Shown one piece after another: positions 7,098-16,590 of a stretch of DNA of 64,000 nucleotides. Positions within the stretch are counted from its first letter, which is position 1; each line of letters begins with the position of its first letter. The position numbers and the translations under genes are program-made. The stretch is from Marinobacter sediminicola (GTDB lineage Bacteria; Pseudomonadota; Gammaproteobacteria; Pseudomonadales; Oleiphilaceae). The stretch is from the NCBI RefSeq assembly GCF_031157525.1, contig NZ_JAVIXR010000001.1:62001-126000 (forward strand), written 5' to 3'. A model generated the notes under the pieces. It was given only the letters and a program-made list of their open reading frames with translations, ran no database searches and had not been told where the DNA came from.

Positions 7098-9101
7098 ATG
7101 TATCCCGAACTCGGACAGCTTGCACTGATACTCGCGCTGGTTCTGGCAGTGCTTCTGTCGGTTGTACCCCTGGTTGGCTCACTCACCGGCCGAGACAGCC
7201 TGCAGGCGTTTGCGAGGCCGTTGACTACCGGCATGTTTGTGTTTGTCGGGCTGGCGTTTGCGGTGTTGACCCATGCCTTTTTAACAGACGACTTTTCAGT
7301 CGCCTACGTGGCGAACAACAGCAACAGCATGCTGCCCTGGTATTACAAGTTTAGCGCGGTGTGGGGTGGCCATGAAGGCTCACTGCTCCTGTGGATATTG
7401 ATGCTGACCGGGTGGACCATGGCCGTTGCCATTTTCAGTCGCCGGTTGCCTGCGGTGATGATCTCCCAGGTGTTATCTGTTCTCGGCATGGTCAGTGTTG
7501 GCTTTATGCTCTTTATTGTGGTGACTTCAAACCCATTTGACCGTCTGCTACCAAACGTACCGGCTGATGGTGCGGATTTGAACCCGTTGTTGCAGGACTT
7601 CGGCCTTATTGTGCACCCGCCCATGTTGTATATGGGTTACGTTGGCTTTGCCGTAGCGTTTGCATTCGCCATTGCGGCACTGATTAACGGTCGTCTGGAT
7701 GCCGCGTGGGCGAGATGGTCACGGCCCTGGACAACGGTTGCCTGGGCATTTCTGTCTATTGGTATTGCTCTTGGAAGCTGGTGGGCGTACTACGAGCTTG
7801 GCTGGGGTGGTTGGTGGTTCTGGGACCCCGTAGAAAACGCCTCGCTGCTGCCCTGGTTGTCGGGTACTGCGCTGATGCACTCGCTGGCGGTGACCGAAAA
7901 ACGCGGTGTGTTCAAAAGCTGGACGGTACTGTTAGCCATTGTCACCTTTTCCCTGAGTTTGCTGGGAACCTTCCTGGTTCGATCTGGCGTGCTTACCTCG
8001 GTGCATGCCTTTGCGTCTGATCCGGAGCGGGGCACCTTTTTGCTGGCGTTGCTTGCATTAACCATCCTGGCCAGTCTGATGCTCTATGCGTTTCGGGCGC
8101 CTGTGGTTCATGTGCGCTCCCGCTATGGCTCTCTATCGCGGGAAATTTTCCTGCTGCTGAATAACGTACTGCTGGTTTCTGCAACGCTGCTGGTCGCAGT
8201 GGGCACGCTTTATCCACTGGTTCTGGATTTCTTCGAGCTGGGCAAGATATCCATCGGTGAGCCGTTCTTCAATCTCACGTTCAGCCCGCTGGCTGTGGCG
8301 ACAGGGCTTTTACTTGGCGTTGGCACCTTCTCGCGCTGGAAGAAAACCGATGCCGGTTGGCTTGCGCGCAAACTCTTGTGGCCGCTGGCGATCAGTATGC
8401 TGCTCAGTACCGCGGTCATGGTTGTGTATGGCGGATTCAAGCCTTGGGCCTTTATTGGCGTATTTACAGCCCTATGGGTAACTACTGCAACCTGTTGGGA
8501 TCTGTGGGACAAGTCTTCTTCCAAAAAGGGGCGAGTGCATGGCCTTAAGCGCCAGTCCCGCAGTTACTACGGCATGGTGCTTGGTCATCTCGGATTGGCT
8601 CTCACCATGGCCGGCGCAACGGTGGTGTCGAACTATGGCATTGAGCGGGATGTGCGCATGGTGCCAGGTGATGTGGCAGAGGTTGGGGATTACCAGTTCC
8701 TGTTTGTGGATATTGGTGAGCGCCGCGGTCGTAACTTTACTGCCCAGTACGGCACGTTCGAGATCATGCGGGATGGCAAACTGGTTGCGGAACTGCACCC
8801 CGAAAAACGCCAATACGCGGTGGGCATGAGTGTTATGACAGAAGCGGATATTGATGGCGGTCTGTTCCGGGATATCTTTGTGGCTGTCGGTGAACGTATT
8901 TCTGACAACGCCTGGGCTATTCGCCTGCAATACAAGCCGCTGATCCGCTGGCTCTGGCTTGGGGCTCTGTTTATGGCCGCCGGTGGATTCCTGGCCATAT
9001 CGGATCGCCGTTACCGGATACGTGAACGCTCGACGGAACGTTCGACATCCCCGGCACCATCACAACCAGGCTCCCAGGAAACAGCTGGAGCAGTTTCATG
9101 A
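7098..9101 (+). CDS. ccmF: Cytochrome c heme lyase subunit CcmF
   Basis: A 667-aa polytopic membrane protein of normal CcmF length. The WWD heme-handling motif GWGGWWFWDPVENASLLPWL begins near residue 235. CcmF receives heme from CcmE and ligates it to CXXCH cysteines of apocytochromes together with CcmH and CcmI. ATG 7098 has GGAG seven bases before it; an in-frame TTG immediately upstream was rejected. The stop overlaps the ccmG start (ATGA). Confidence 0.96.
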   Translation: MYPELGQLALILALVLAVLLSVVPLVGSLTGRDSLQAFARPLTTGMFVFVGLAFAVLTHAFLTDDFSVAYVANNSNSMLPWYYKFSAVWGGHEGSLLLWILMLTGWTMAVAIFSRRLPAVMISQVLSVLGMVSVGFMLFIVVTSNPFDRLLPNVPADGADLNPLLQDFGLIVHPPMLYMGYVGFAVAFAFAIAALINGRLDAAWARWSRPWTTVAWAFLSIGIALGSWWAYYELGWGGWWFWDPVENASLLPWLSGTALMHSLAVTEKRGVFKSWTVLLAIVTFSLSLLGTFLVRSGVLTSVHAFASDPERGTFLLALLALTILASLMLYAFRAPVVHVRSRYGSLSREIFLLLNNVLLVSATLLVAVGTLYPLVLDFFELGKISIGEPFFNLTFSPLAVATGLLLGVGTFSRWKKTDAGWLARKLLWPLAISMLLSTAVMVVYGGFKPWAFIGVFTALWVTTATCWDLWDKSSSKKGRVHGLKRQSRSYYGMVLGHLGLALTMAGATVVSNYGIERDVRMVPGDVAEVGDYQFLFVDIGERRGRNFTAQYGTFEIMRDGKLVAELHPEKRQYAVGMSVMTEADIDGGLFRDIFVAVGERISDNAWAIRLQYKPLIRWLWLGALFMAAGGFLAISDRRYRIRERSTERSTSPAPSQPGSQETAGAVS

Positions 9102-9634
9102 AGCGGTTTTTACTGTTCCTGCCGCTGCTGGTGGCCATCGTAGTGGGTGCATTTCTGTTTGCGGGTATCGGTAAAGACCCCACCAAGCTGGATTCCGCTC
9201 TGGTAGGAAAGCCGGTTCCGGTATTCGGCCTCAAAAGCCTGAAACAACCTGAGGCGACCCTTGATGAGAGCCTGTTCCAGGGTGAGGTTACCCTGCTGAA
9301 CGTGTGGGGTACCTGGTGCCCTGCCTGTCGGGACGAGCATGCTGATCTCATGTGGTTGGCGCAGGAAAAGAAGGTGCCAATTATCGGTCTGAATTACAAG
9401 GACAGCAGAGATGAAGCGCTAGTCTGGCTGGACAGGTTGGGCGACCCCTACCGCACGGTTATCTACGATCCAAAGGGCACCCTCGGTTTTGATTTGGGTG
9501 TTTATGGCGCGCCTGAAACCTTTGTGATTGATGCGTCCGGCGTTGTGCGTTATCGCCATGTAGGGGTGGTCAACGTCGAAGTGTGGGAACAGATCCTGTT
9601 GCCAGTGATTGAAGAAGCACGGGAGAACGGCTAA
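9098..9634 (+). CDS. ccmG: Periplasmic thiol-disulfide oxidoreductase CcmG/DsbE
   Basis: A 178-aa thioredoxin-fold protein with an N-terminal membrane anchor (about residues 4-23). The active site is WCPAC with Cys74 and Cys77, in the WGTWCPACRDEH context typical of CcmG. It reduces the apocytochrome or CcmH disulfide before heme attachment. Start overlaps the ccmF stop and its own stop overlaps ccmH (TAATG), so the three genes are translationally coupled. Confidence 0.95.
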   Translation: MKRFLLFLPLLVAIVVGAFLFAGIGKDPTKLDSALVGKPVPVFGLKSLKQPEATLDESLFQGEVTLLNVWGTWCPACRDEHADLMWLAQEKKVPIIGLNYKDSRDEALVWLDRLGDPYRTVIYDPKGTLGFDLGVYGAPETFVIDASGVVRYRHVGVVNVEVWEQILLPVIEEARENG

Positions 9635-10113
9635 TGCTCCGTATTATGTGGTTCCTGTTGGCTATTCTTACATCCAGCGTTACCTCGGCCGATGTTTCTG
9701 CTGTGTATGGTTTCGACACCCGCAGCGAAGAGCAACGCTATCAGAATCTGATCGCAGAATTGCGCTGTCCCAAATGCCAGAACCAGAACATTGCGGATTC
9801 AAACTCACCGATTTCCAAGGACATGAGAAATGCGGTTTATCAAATGATGCAAGAGGGGGCCAGCAACGATGAAATTGTGGAGTCTCTGGTGGGCCGCTTT
9901 GGAGAGTTTGTAAAGTACAAACCCGATCTGGATAGCCGAACTTTCGTTCTCTGGGCAACGCCTGCGATTGCCGTTCTGGGTGGGTTACTCGTAGTGGTCG
10001 GGGTGGTTGTTCGCTCTCGTCGCTCGGGTACAGCGGCGCCGGCACTCAGTGCTGACGAGCAGGCCCGTATTAAAAAAATGCTTGCGGAAAAAGATCGTAA
10101 CGGCAAAGCCTGA
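9634..10113 (+). CDS. ccmH: Cytochrome c maturation thiol oxidoreductase CcmH
   Basis: A 159-aa protein with a signal peptide (about residues 1-19), the redox motif LRCPKCQNQ (Cys45, Cys48), and a C-terminal membrane helix (about 108-128). This is the short CcmH/CycL form, with the TPR part encoded separately by ccmI. It handles the cysteine thiols of apocytochrome c with CcmG. Confidence 0.95.
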   Translation: MLRIMWFLLAILTSSVTSADVSAVYGFDTRSEEQRYQNLIAELRCPKCQNQNIADSNSPISKDMRNAVYQMMQEGASNDEIVESLVGRFGEFVKYKPDLDSRTFVLWATPAIAVLGGLLVVVGVVVRSRRSGTAAPALSADEQARIKKMLAEKDRNGKA

Positions 10114-10175
10114 CCAACACCTATGGCAAACGCCCGGATTCGTAGCTATACGCACCGCCTTATTCATTTTGAACC

Positions 10176-10184
10176 TGTGATAAT
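10176..10184 (+). promoter_or_regulatory. Possible extended -10 promoter directly before ccmI
   Basis: TGTGATAAT fits an extended -10 element (TG, one base, then GATAAT). A start site seven bases after it would fall on the A of the ccmI ATG at 10191. There is no visible Shine-Dalgarno sequence in the 77-base gap before ccmI, so a leaderless transcript is one reading. No good -35 is seen, so this is weak. Confidence 0.25.
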
Positions 10185-10190
10185 ATTTCC

Positions 10191-11477
10191 ATGACCCAAA
10201 CTTTCTGGATTGCCGCAACGGTACTGATCATTCTTGCCCTGGCATTTGTAATCTACCCAGTGATGTTCCACCGCCGGGCCGACCGGCAGCAGACAGATCT
10301 CAGAAACCAGAACCTGATGGCGTATCGCAGCCGTATGGTTGAGTTGGAAAAAGAGCATCAAGCGGGAATTATTGACGAGGAAACTTACCAGCAATTGCGC
10401 GACGAACTTGCCGGAGCCATGTTGGATGATATGCCCGATAATGAGGTTCGGGCAAAAAGCATTCCCGGTCGCAAGGCCGCGATGGCGGTGGGTTTGGTCT
10501 CAATACTCCTGATTCCCGCAGCCACGGTTGTGCTTTATGAAGAGTGGGGTGCCCTGGATAGTGTGGAAGCTTATATCGCCATGCAGGAGTTGGGTGGTTC
10601 GGATGAAGCCCGTGCAGCGCAGATGGACACGCTCACAGAACAGTTGCGCGAGCGGCTGGAAGCCAGTCCCGATAACCCTGACGGATGGGCGATGTTGGGC
10701 CAAACCTATATGCGCCTGGAGCGCTATGAAGATGCAGCATGGGCATTCCGGCAGTTGGCTGATAGTGTGAAATCTGATGATGGGTCCCAGGCGGTCGCTC
10801 TGGGGCTATCTGCGCAGGCGCTATTTTTCCTTAACCAAGGTGCCATGACCGATAAAGTAACTGCCACGATTGAAGAAGCCAGATCATTGAACCCTGACGA
10901 AGTAAATTCTCTTGGTTTGTTGGGCATTCATTCCTTCAGTCAGGGCGCCTATCGCGAGGCTATCCAGTACTGGGAGCGTATTCAGACAGTCGCACCAGAT
11001 CACCCACAGTTGGGCGCCATTCAGGGCGGCATCAAAGAAGCTTATACTCGCCTTGGGGAGCAGCCACCAGCACAGGAACCGGCTCTTGCTGCAGCGGATG
11101 ATAGCGCTCAGGGCGTGGGCGTAACTGTGAGTGTGAGCCTTGATGAGGCGTTAAAGCAGGATATTCCTGACGACACTACATTGTTTATCTTTGCCCGTGC
11201 AGCCAATGTCCAGAGCGGTCCACCCTTGGCTGTTGTCAGATTGACGGCAAGCGCTCTGCCCATTGATATCCGGTTGGATGACCGGTATGCGATGACCCCG
11301 GAGGCGGTGATTTCCGGTGTTGAAGAGGTGGCTGTAACGGCGCGGCTGACACGTTCTGGTAGCATCAGCGCGCAAGCGGGTGACTGGCAGGGAAGTACCG
11401 ATACACCTATCACGGTTACCAAAGAGCAGGGCTCACCGGTAGCCATAGTGATCAATAAGCAATTGACCGGAAGCTGA
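10191..11477 (+). CDS. ccmI: Cytochrome c biogenesis TPR protein CcmI
   Basis: A 428-aa apocytochrome chaperone. Two membrane helices (about residues 6-24 and 98-117) enclose a cytoplasmic loop with a leucine-zipper-like helix; the periplasmic part carries TPRs (about 140-290) and a C-terminal beta-rich domain. CcmI binds the C-terminal helix of apocytochrome c and presents it to CcmFH. It closes the ccm cluster and is separated from ccmH by an unusual 77-base gap. A weak hairpin follows the gene. Confidence 0.92.
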   Translation: MTQTFWIAATVLIILALAFVIYPVMFHRRADRQQTDLRNQNLMAYRSRMVELEKEHQAGIIDEETYQQLRDELAGAMLDDMPDNEVRAKSIPGRKAAMAVGLVSILLIPAATVVLYEEWGALDSVEAYIAMQELGGSDEARAAQMDTLTEQLRERLEASPDNPDGWAMLGQTYMRLERYEDAAWAFRQLADSVKSDDGSQAVALGLSAQALFFLNQGAMTDKVTATIEEARSLNPDEVNSLGLLGIHSFSQGAYREAIQYWERIQTVAPDHPQLGAIQGGIKEAYTRLGEQPPAQEPALAAADDSAQGVGVTVSVSLDEALKQDIPDDTTLFIFARAANVQSGPPLAVVRLTASALPIDIRLDDRYAMTPEAVISGVEEVAVTARLTRSGSISAQAGDWQGSTDTPITVTKEQGSPVAIVINKQLTGS

Positions 11478-11492
11478 TCGGAACACAACTCA

Positions 11493-11518
11493 GCTGAGCC
11501 GGCAGGTGTCGGCCCAGC
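11493..11518. terminator. Possible weak hairpin between convergent ccmI and batD
   Basis: GCTGAGCCG (11493-11501) pairs with CGGCCCAGC (11510-11518) with one mismatch across an 8-base loop. There is no T-tract on either side. It lies in the 80-base gap between two convergent genes, so it could stop transcription in a factor-dependent way or mean nothing. Confidence 0.25.
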
Positions 11519-11557
11519 GAGTATTCAGACTGTTTGGAGTAGTCGCTACGCTGGCCC

Positions 11558-13303
11558 TTACACTGAAAGGCTGTTTGGGTAGAGTGGTGGCAAGCCGGAT
11601 TCCTGGTTTGATCTGTTTCTCTGTTGCCTTGCGTGCCTGAGGGCTGTAACCAGCTGCTCCCCATCCCACTGTTCACTGTTGTTACCATCACCGGAACGAT
11701 CACGGCTGAACAGGTGTGCCTGCAGTGCGTTCAACTCCTTGTCCAGATCCGGTGCTGAAACTACCCGGAAAACGTCACCGGCAGAGCGAAAGTCGTGTCC
11801 TGGCCAGTGTAAATTTGACCAGTGTACAAACAGCCCGGGAGTAGATGCCCGGCCATCCTTTGCCGAATTGAGCATCTGCTCAAACGCATCGCGTTCATTT
11901 CCACTTTCCTCAGAATCGGTATTGGCAGGCGTATCGGCAGTCATTCTGCGGGTCCGCCACCAGGCCAACATCGTCAGAATCCATATACCCGCAAGCGCAA
12001 GACTGACCCACTGCCAGAATGTGTTATTCGTTGCTGCACCGGTGCTGCCATGTCGATCTTCACCACCAGTGGCGGGTGGTGAACCTTGGCCTCCGGCAGG
12101 AGTTCCAGCAACAGCCGTTGCGGCTTCAGAGGCGGTAACGTTAAGGGTTTGCGCGGGGATAACAGCCACTCTCTCGCTGTCTGATTCTGTATCCCACCAG
12201 GGAATGCGCACCGCCGGGAGGGTCAGTTTGCCCGATTCCACGGGAACCAGCGCGCTGGTTTGGGTCAGAGTCGAAACAATTCCATCAGGCCCCACGCTGG
12301 TGTTTCGTTGAGGCTCTTCCGGATATCGACGAAGCCCATCTGGCATAGAGTCGGGTAAGGGTGGTAGCGCTTCTGACGGCAGCCCTGTGGCTTGCAGGCT
12401 TAGTGTGCGGGTGAGATTGTCACCGGTCTTCAGGTTCAGTGTGGGTGGCATGCCTGCCTCTCTCAGAGTGAGGCTGGCGGCCGGTAACCAGGTTGAGCCG
12501 CTGAATTCTGCTGGAACATCTTTTACGGGCACTTCAAACAATGAGGCACTGTCCCGGAGGAACCGGAGAGAGCCGTCGGCATCTCTGGCCTGGCCTTCAA
12601 AACGAATGGGGGGTAGGTTCATTACGCCGGGCTTTTGTGGAAACAGGGCATAGCGCCGCTCCACAACCCGATAGCGTACGCCGTCGCGGTCACTGGAATA
12701 TTCCCGTTGTTTGCCCAGACTTTCGATGATCGCATTGGGATGCTGTGGATCGGATAGTTCACCACGAATAAGATTGCCCCGGAAGAACAGCCTCACCGTC
12801 AGGATCAGTTGCTCCTGTACATAGACTTCGGCTTTATCAGCCGTCAGCTCAATGAAACTGCCCCGGTTTGGGCCGGCCTGATCTGGAGGCGTGCCGTCAA
12901 CAACCTCGATCGTCACCGGCTTCGATTTGGAATCCTTGAAACTCAGCGGGGGGATGGTGAGTTTTCCGGTTGATCTGGGTGCAAGTTGGTAGGTCCAGGT
13001 TATTTCTCCCACCATGTCGCTGTTTACGGTGCGAATGCTGTAGCGCTGGTTGCGGGCCAATATTTCAAAATCACCTTCCACCTTTTCGATATCCGGAGAG
13101 GGTAGGTTCGATAGATCAAAATCGAACAGGTTGCTCAGGCTGATATCAATCTCTGTGCTGCCCTTTACGGTAAGCGTCAGCACTTCGCCTTCGTAAAGCC
13201 GGGTTCGGTCTGGCTCGACGCTCAGTTCGCCGGCGTGTGCTCCATGCCCGAATACCATAAGCACTGCCAGCCAGATTGCCGGGAGAATCATCCGTTTTAC
13301 CAT
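11558..13303 (-). CDS. batD: BatD-like exported membrane protein
   Basis: A 581-aa protein with a signal peptide (cleavage expected near AHAGELS, residue 25), a long beta-rich periplasmic region, a Gly/Ala-rich linker near residue 400 and one C-terminal membrane helix (about 425-443) followed by a cytoplasmic tail. This architecture matches BatD (oxygen-tolerance family). Last gene of a moxR-type cluster; its ATG overlaps the stop of the upstream gene (ATGGTAA). Bat proteins are linked to aerotolerance and envelope stress in Bacteroides and Francisella; the biochemical role is not known. Confidence 0.85.
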   Translation of the reverse strand: MVKRMILPAIWLAVLMVFGHGAHAGELSVEPDRTRLYEGEVLTLTVKGSTEIDISLSNLFDFDLSNLPSPDIEKVEGDFEILARNQRYSIRTVNSDMVGEITWTYQLAPRSTGKLTIPPLSFKDSKSKPVTIEVVDGTPPDQAGPNRGSFIELTADKAEVYVQEQLILTVRLFFRGNLIRGELSDPQHPNAIIESLGKQREYSSDRDGVRYRVVERRYALFPQKPGVMNLPPIRFEGQARDADGSLRFLRDSASLFEVPVKDVPAEFSGSTWLPAASLTLREAGMPPTLNLKTGDNLTRTLSLQATGLPSEALPPLPDSMPDGLRRYPEEPQRNTSVGPDGIVSTLTQTSALVPVESGKLTLPAVRIPWWDTESDSERVAVIPAQTLNVTASEAATAVAGTPAGGQGSPPATGGEDRHGSTGAATNNTFWQWVSLALAGIWILTMLAWWRTRRMTADTPANTDSEESGNERDAFEQMLNSAKDGRASTPGLFVHWSNLHWPGHDFRSAGDVFRVVSAPDLDKELNALQAHLFSRDRSGDGNNSEQWDGEQLVTALRHARQQRNRSNQESGLPPLYPNSLSV

Positions 13304-15105
13304 GGTGTGTCGCCCTCATCAGATGGTGTCTGACGCTCCTGATACTGTTGCAGGAATTTTCGTTGTAAAAGCCCGCCCGGGTTGTCTGGGACCCGCCGCA
13401 GGGATTGCTCCTGGCTTTGGGTCAGGGGTGTTTCAGAAGTAGGGGCGGGTGTTTCGACTTCCTGATCGCCGGGCTCTGTCTCCGTAGCCTGATCGCTTGA
13501 GCTCTGGTTTTCTGATGCGTCGCCCGGTTGTTGCTTGCGAGATTCCTCCTGATTTCCGTTCTGCTCTTGTTCTTCGCTTCCGCTTTCAGACGATTCAGGT
13601 TCCCGGCCCGAGTTCTGCGGCTGATCCTGATTTTCGCTGTCACCGGATGAACCGGAAGGGTTCCCCTGTTGCTGACCGTCGTTCTGGCTGGAATCCGACG
13701 AGTTCTGATCGTCCTTACCCTGGTCCTGACTGGATTGCTTCTCTTGCTGTTCGAGCAGATCCTCTACAATCTGGCGGTTTACCTGCGCATCTTCCATGTC
13801 TGGTTTGCGCGCCAATGCGCTGTCGTATGCCTCAATAGCCTCTTTTAGCTTACCGGCCCGGGCGAGAGCGTTACCACGGTTGTAATCCCCGAGGGTGCTG
13901 TCTACCCCGGCGAATGCTTTGGCTGCTTCCTCAAAGCGCTCCGCCCTGTAAAGAGCAGAGCCACGCCATTCCGGAGATTTGAGCATGCTGGCCGCTTCAG
14001 TTGGATCTTCCCGGATCAACTCTGCTGCGCGTTGATCCTCCCGCTGCCACAGGCTACCCCAATCCATCGCTTGGGCTGGTTGTGGCAGAGCGGGTAGAAG
14101 AATCAGTGCCATGGCGGTAAAGGCACCACGGCGCCAGCCTAGTAATAGCAACGGCAAAGCCAGCCACAACAGCCAGTAGCCGTCGTCCTGCCAACGGTTT
14201 ACCGTGAGCCCGGTGCTGGAATCCTGCCACTCGTCGGTTTCAACGGGGCTGAGATGCAGGGCCGCTATGTCGCTGTCATCCAGTGTCAGTTCATGGCTGC
14301 TCCCCCCGTTGTTTCGAGCGAGTTCCGCGAGCATGTCCGGGTCGGTGCGTGTTATGACAATGTTTCCGTTATCGCGAATAAAGCCCCGCCGGGCAAGTGG
14401 AATGGGGCCGCCTTCGCGGGTGCCGACTGCCAGAGTGCTTAATGTGTAGTTGGTGCTCTTCAGCGCAGTGCGAATAGGCTCGCGGTAGCGGTCTGGCACC
14501 TCGTCGGTAATCAACAGAATGCGACCCATGCCCGGAGCACCTTGCTCCAAAAGCGCGCGGGCTTTGGCAATCGCAAGATCCGATCGGTTGCCCTGAACCG
14601 GCATGATCACGGGATCGAGTACGTTGAGCATGCCAGTGACAGTGTTGATGTCGTCGGTGAGAGGCGTGACGACGTGAGCATCGCCGGAGTACACAATCAG
14701 CCCGGTGAGACTGCCTTCCCGAACGGCGAGAATGTCACGAATTTTGCGTTTTGCCCGGGTTAGGCGGTCTGGTTCCAGATCGGTGGCCAACATGGACAGC
14801 GACAAATCGAGCGCGATCACCAAGCTGTCTCCTGGCTTTTTCAGGGGCGTAGGCGCTTCTCGCCAGGCTGGCCCCGCGAGGGCAATGGCGAGGATAACCA
14901 GTGCGCTAATTGCAGCTAGGAGTTTTGATTTCCCCTTGCCTTCCGGGCCGCCATAACGTCGGATCACCGGAGCCAAAAGCTGCTCCGGAATCAGGCCTGA
15001 CCAGCCACTGTCACCCGAGCCTCGGCGCGTCAAAGCGATGTACAGCAACGGCACAAGGAGCAGCAGCAGAAGCCAGAGAGGGCGGATAAAGTGGAAGTCA
15101 GCCAT
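13297..15105 (-). CDS. batB: BatB/BatC fusion: VWA domain, TPR and acidic Gln/Ser tail
   Basis: A 602-aa protein. N-terminal membrane helices (about residues 8-25 and 60-80) are followed by a von Willebrand factor A domain with the MIDAS motif DLSLS near residue 100, another pair of helices around 310-350, a TPR (about 375-445), then a low-complexity tail very rich in Gln, Ser, Glu, Asp and Asn (about 448-570). The order matches BatB fused to BatC. AAGGAGGT, seven bases before the ATG, is a near-perfect ribosome site. Overlaps batA by 8 bases and batD by 7. Confidence 0.88.
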   Translation of the reverse strand: MADFHFIRPLWLLLLLLVPLLYIALTRRGSGDSGWSGLIPEQLLAPVIRRYGGPEGKGKSKLLAAISALVILAIALAGPAWREAPTPLKKPGDSLVIALDLSLSMLATDLEPDRLTRAKRKIRDILAVREGSLTGLIVYSGDAHVVTPLTDDINTVTGMLNVLDPVIMPVQGNRSDLAIAKARALLEQGAPGMGRILLITDEVPDRYREPIRTALKSTNYTLSTLAVGTREGGPIPLARRGFIRDNGNIVITRTDPDMLAELARNNGGSSHELTLDDSDIAALHLSPVETDEWQDSSTGLTVNRWQDDGYWLLWLALPLLLLGWRRGAFTAMALILLPALPQPAQAMDWGSLWQREDQRAAELIREDPTEAASMLKSPEWRGSALYRAERFEEAAKAFAGVDSTLGDYNRGNALARAGKLKEAIEAYDSALARKPDMEDAQVNRQIVEDLLEQQEKQSSQDQGKDDQNSSDSSQNDGQQQGNPSGSSGDSENQDQPQNSGREPESSESGSEEQEQNGNQEESRKQQPGDASENQSSSDQATETEPGDQEVETPAPTSETPLTQSQEQSLRRVPDNPGGLLQRKFLQQYQERQTPSDEGDTPW

Positions 15106-16126
15106 GGGTCACACCTCCTTCCGTAGTCTGCCGAGCCCGGCCCCGCCAACTCGTAACGCGCCTGAACATAAAGAGGCCAAGCCAGAGGGCGACCGCCATG
15201 CCCGCAGGCCAGAAAAAGAGATCGGTAACCGGACGGTAGGTTTTGCCGTCCAGCTCAATGGGCTCAAGCTGGTTGATGGTTTCGTAAATCAACTCCAGTT
15301 CGGGCAGGCTACGGGCACGAAAGTATTCGCCACCGGTCTGCTGTGCCATGCGCGTTAGCAGATTTTCGTCCAGATCTCTTGAAGGGTTTACCCGGCGGGA
15401 GCCAAGCAAGCCGCGTCGGATCATCGACTCGGCACCAATGCCGATTGTATAGAGGCGAACGCCTGCAGCCGCTGCAATTTCTGTTGCTTTGTCGGGTGTG
15501 ATTTGGCCGGCTGTGTTGGCGCCATCTGTAAGCAGCACAACCACTCGTTGCTGCTGGGGGCGCTCTCTAAGGCGTTTCGTAGCCAGGCCGACGGCATCCC
15601 CAATAGCGGTTGCGCGCCCGGCCATACCGATGCCCGATTCCTGCAAAAGTATCTCGAGGGTTTCCAGGTCAAAGGTCAAAGGCGCCTGAACATAGGGCTC
15701 CGTGCCAAACAGTATCAGGCCCAGCCTGTCTCCTTCACGGCGGGCAATAAAGTCGTTCAGCACTCCTTTAACGGCCTGCAAGCGATTAATGCTGCGGCCC
15801 TGAATGATCATGTCCTGCTCTTCCATACTGGGCGAAATGTCCACCACCAGCATAAGGTCGCGCCCGGACACGGGCATTTGCACCTGCTCACCGACATGCT
15901 GCGGCCGTGCCAGTGCCAACACCAGTAGCGCCCAGGCCAGAAACAGCACCAAGGTTTGCCAGCGGGGCACGCCATTGCCCTGTCGAGTAACCCCCGGCAA
16001 CTCCGAGAGCCAGTGCCCGACCGGGAAAACCGGGGCGTCCACTGTGTGGGTGGCGGGCTTCTTCCATTGCAACAGCAGGGGCACCAGAATCAGTAGCAGT
16101 ACCCAGGGGTAGGTGAGGCTCAGCAT
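15098..16126 (-). CDS. batA: BatA-like von Willebrand factor A membrane protein
   Basis: A 342-aa protein with an N-terminal helix, a helix near residue 55, a VWA domain with MIDAS motif DISPS near residue 90, and a C-terminal membrane helix (about 303-320). ATG 16126 was chosen because GGAGG precedes it by seven bases; the longer frame to 16144 would need a TTG without a ribosome site. VWA domains bind metal-dependently to partner proteins; in this cluster the partner is likely the MoxR ATPase. It overlaps both neighbours. Confidence 0.9.
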   Translation of the reverse strand: MLSLTYPWVLLLILVPLLLQWKKPATHTVDAPVFPVGHWLSELPGVTRQGNGVPRWQTLVLFLAWALLVLALARPQHVGEQVQMPVSGRDLMLVVDISPSMEEQDMIIQGRSINRLQAVKGVLNDFIARREGDRLGLILFGTEPYVQAPLTFDLETLEILLQESGIGMAGRATAIGDAVGLATKRLRERPQQQRVVVLLTDGANTAGQITPDKATEIAAAAGVRLYTIGIGAESMIRRGLLGSRRVNPSRDLDENLLTRMAQQTGGEYFRARSLPELELIYETINQLEPIELDGKTYRPVTDLFFWPAGMAVALWLGLFMFRRVTSWRGRARQTTEGGVTHG

Positions 16127-16590
16127 TTTTGCGCCTCCAGCCAAATACGGGCGAATGCCAGAGCCTGTGCGGGTTCGGTTGTCGGCTCCGGTTGCCAGGT
16201 GCTGTTTATCAAAGCATCGACAACAGGGCGATGGGCTATTCGGCCTTCAGGGAGATGGCGGATCAGGCATTCCGCCCATTGCTCGCCAGTCTGGGCTTCA
16301 GGGTTTTCGTCCGGATAGCGCGCCCGCGCCACACGCTTGAGCAGCGCATTGAGTTCCGTGAACCACTGTGGCTCTTTAACGGCCGAGCGCTCCAGAATAG
16401 CCAGTTCGGCCTTTGCAAGCCTCAGCCAGCGGTTTCGGCGGTGGCGGCGGATGGCTGCCCAGATCAAAGCTGCCACAGCAAGAAGCAGGAGAACGCCAAG
16501 AATCCACCAACCCGGCGCCGGTGGCCAGAAGCCGCCGGTTATTGGCAGGTGAATATCTCGCAGTTGGCTCAGGGGATCCTCGGGCGTCAT
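16120..16590 (-). CDS. DUF4381 membrane protein of the MoxR cluster
   Basis: A 156-aa protein with one membrane helix near residues 27-46 followed by a basic stretch (RRHRRNRWLR) and a helical cytoplasmic domain. The N-terminal DPLSQLRDIHLP and GFWPPAPGWWIL match the DUF4381 family, which occurs between DUF58 and VWA genes in moxR clusters. Start overlaps the stop of the DUF58 gene (ATGA) and its end overlaps batA. Function unknown. Confidence 0.8.
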   Translation of the reverse strand: MTPEDPLSQLRDIHLPITGGFWPPAPGWWILGVLLLLAVAALIWAAIRRHRRNRWLRLAKAELAILERSAVKEPQWFTELNALLKRVARARYPDENPEAQTGEQWAECLIRHLPEGRIAHRPVVDALINSTWQPEPTTEPAQALAFARIWLEAQKC

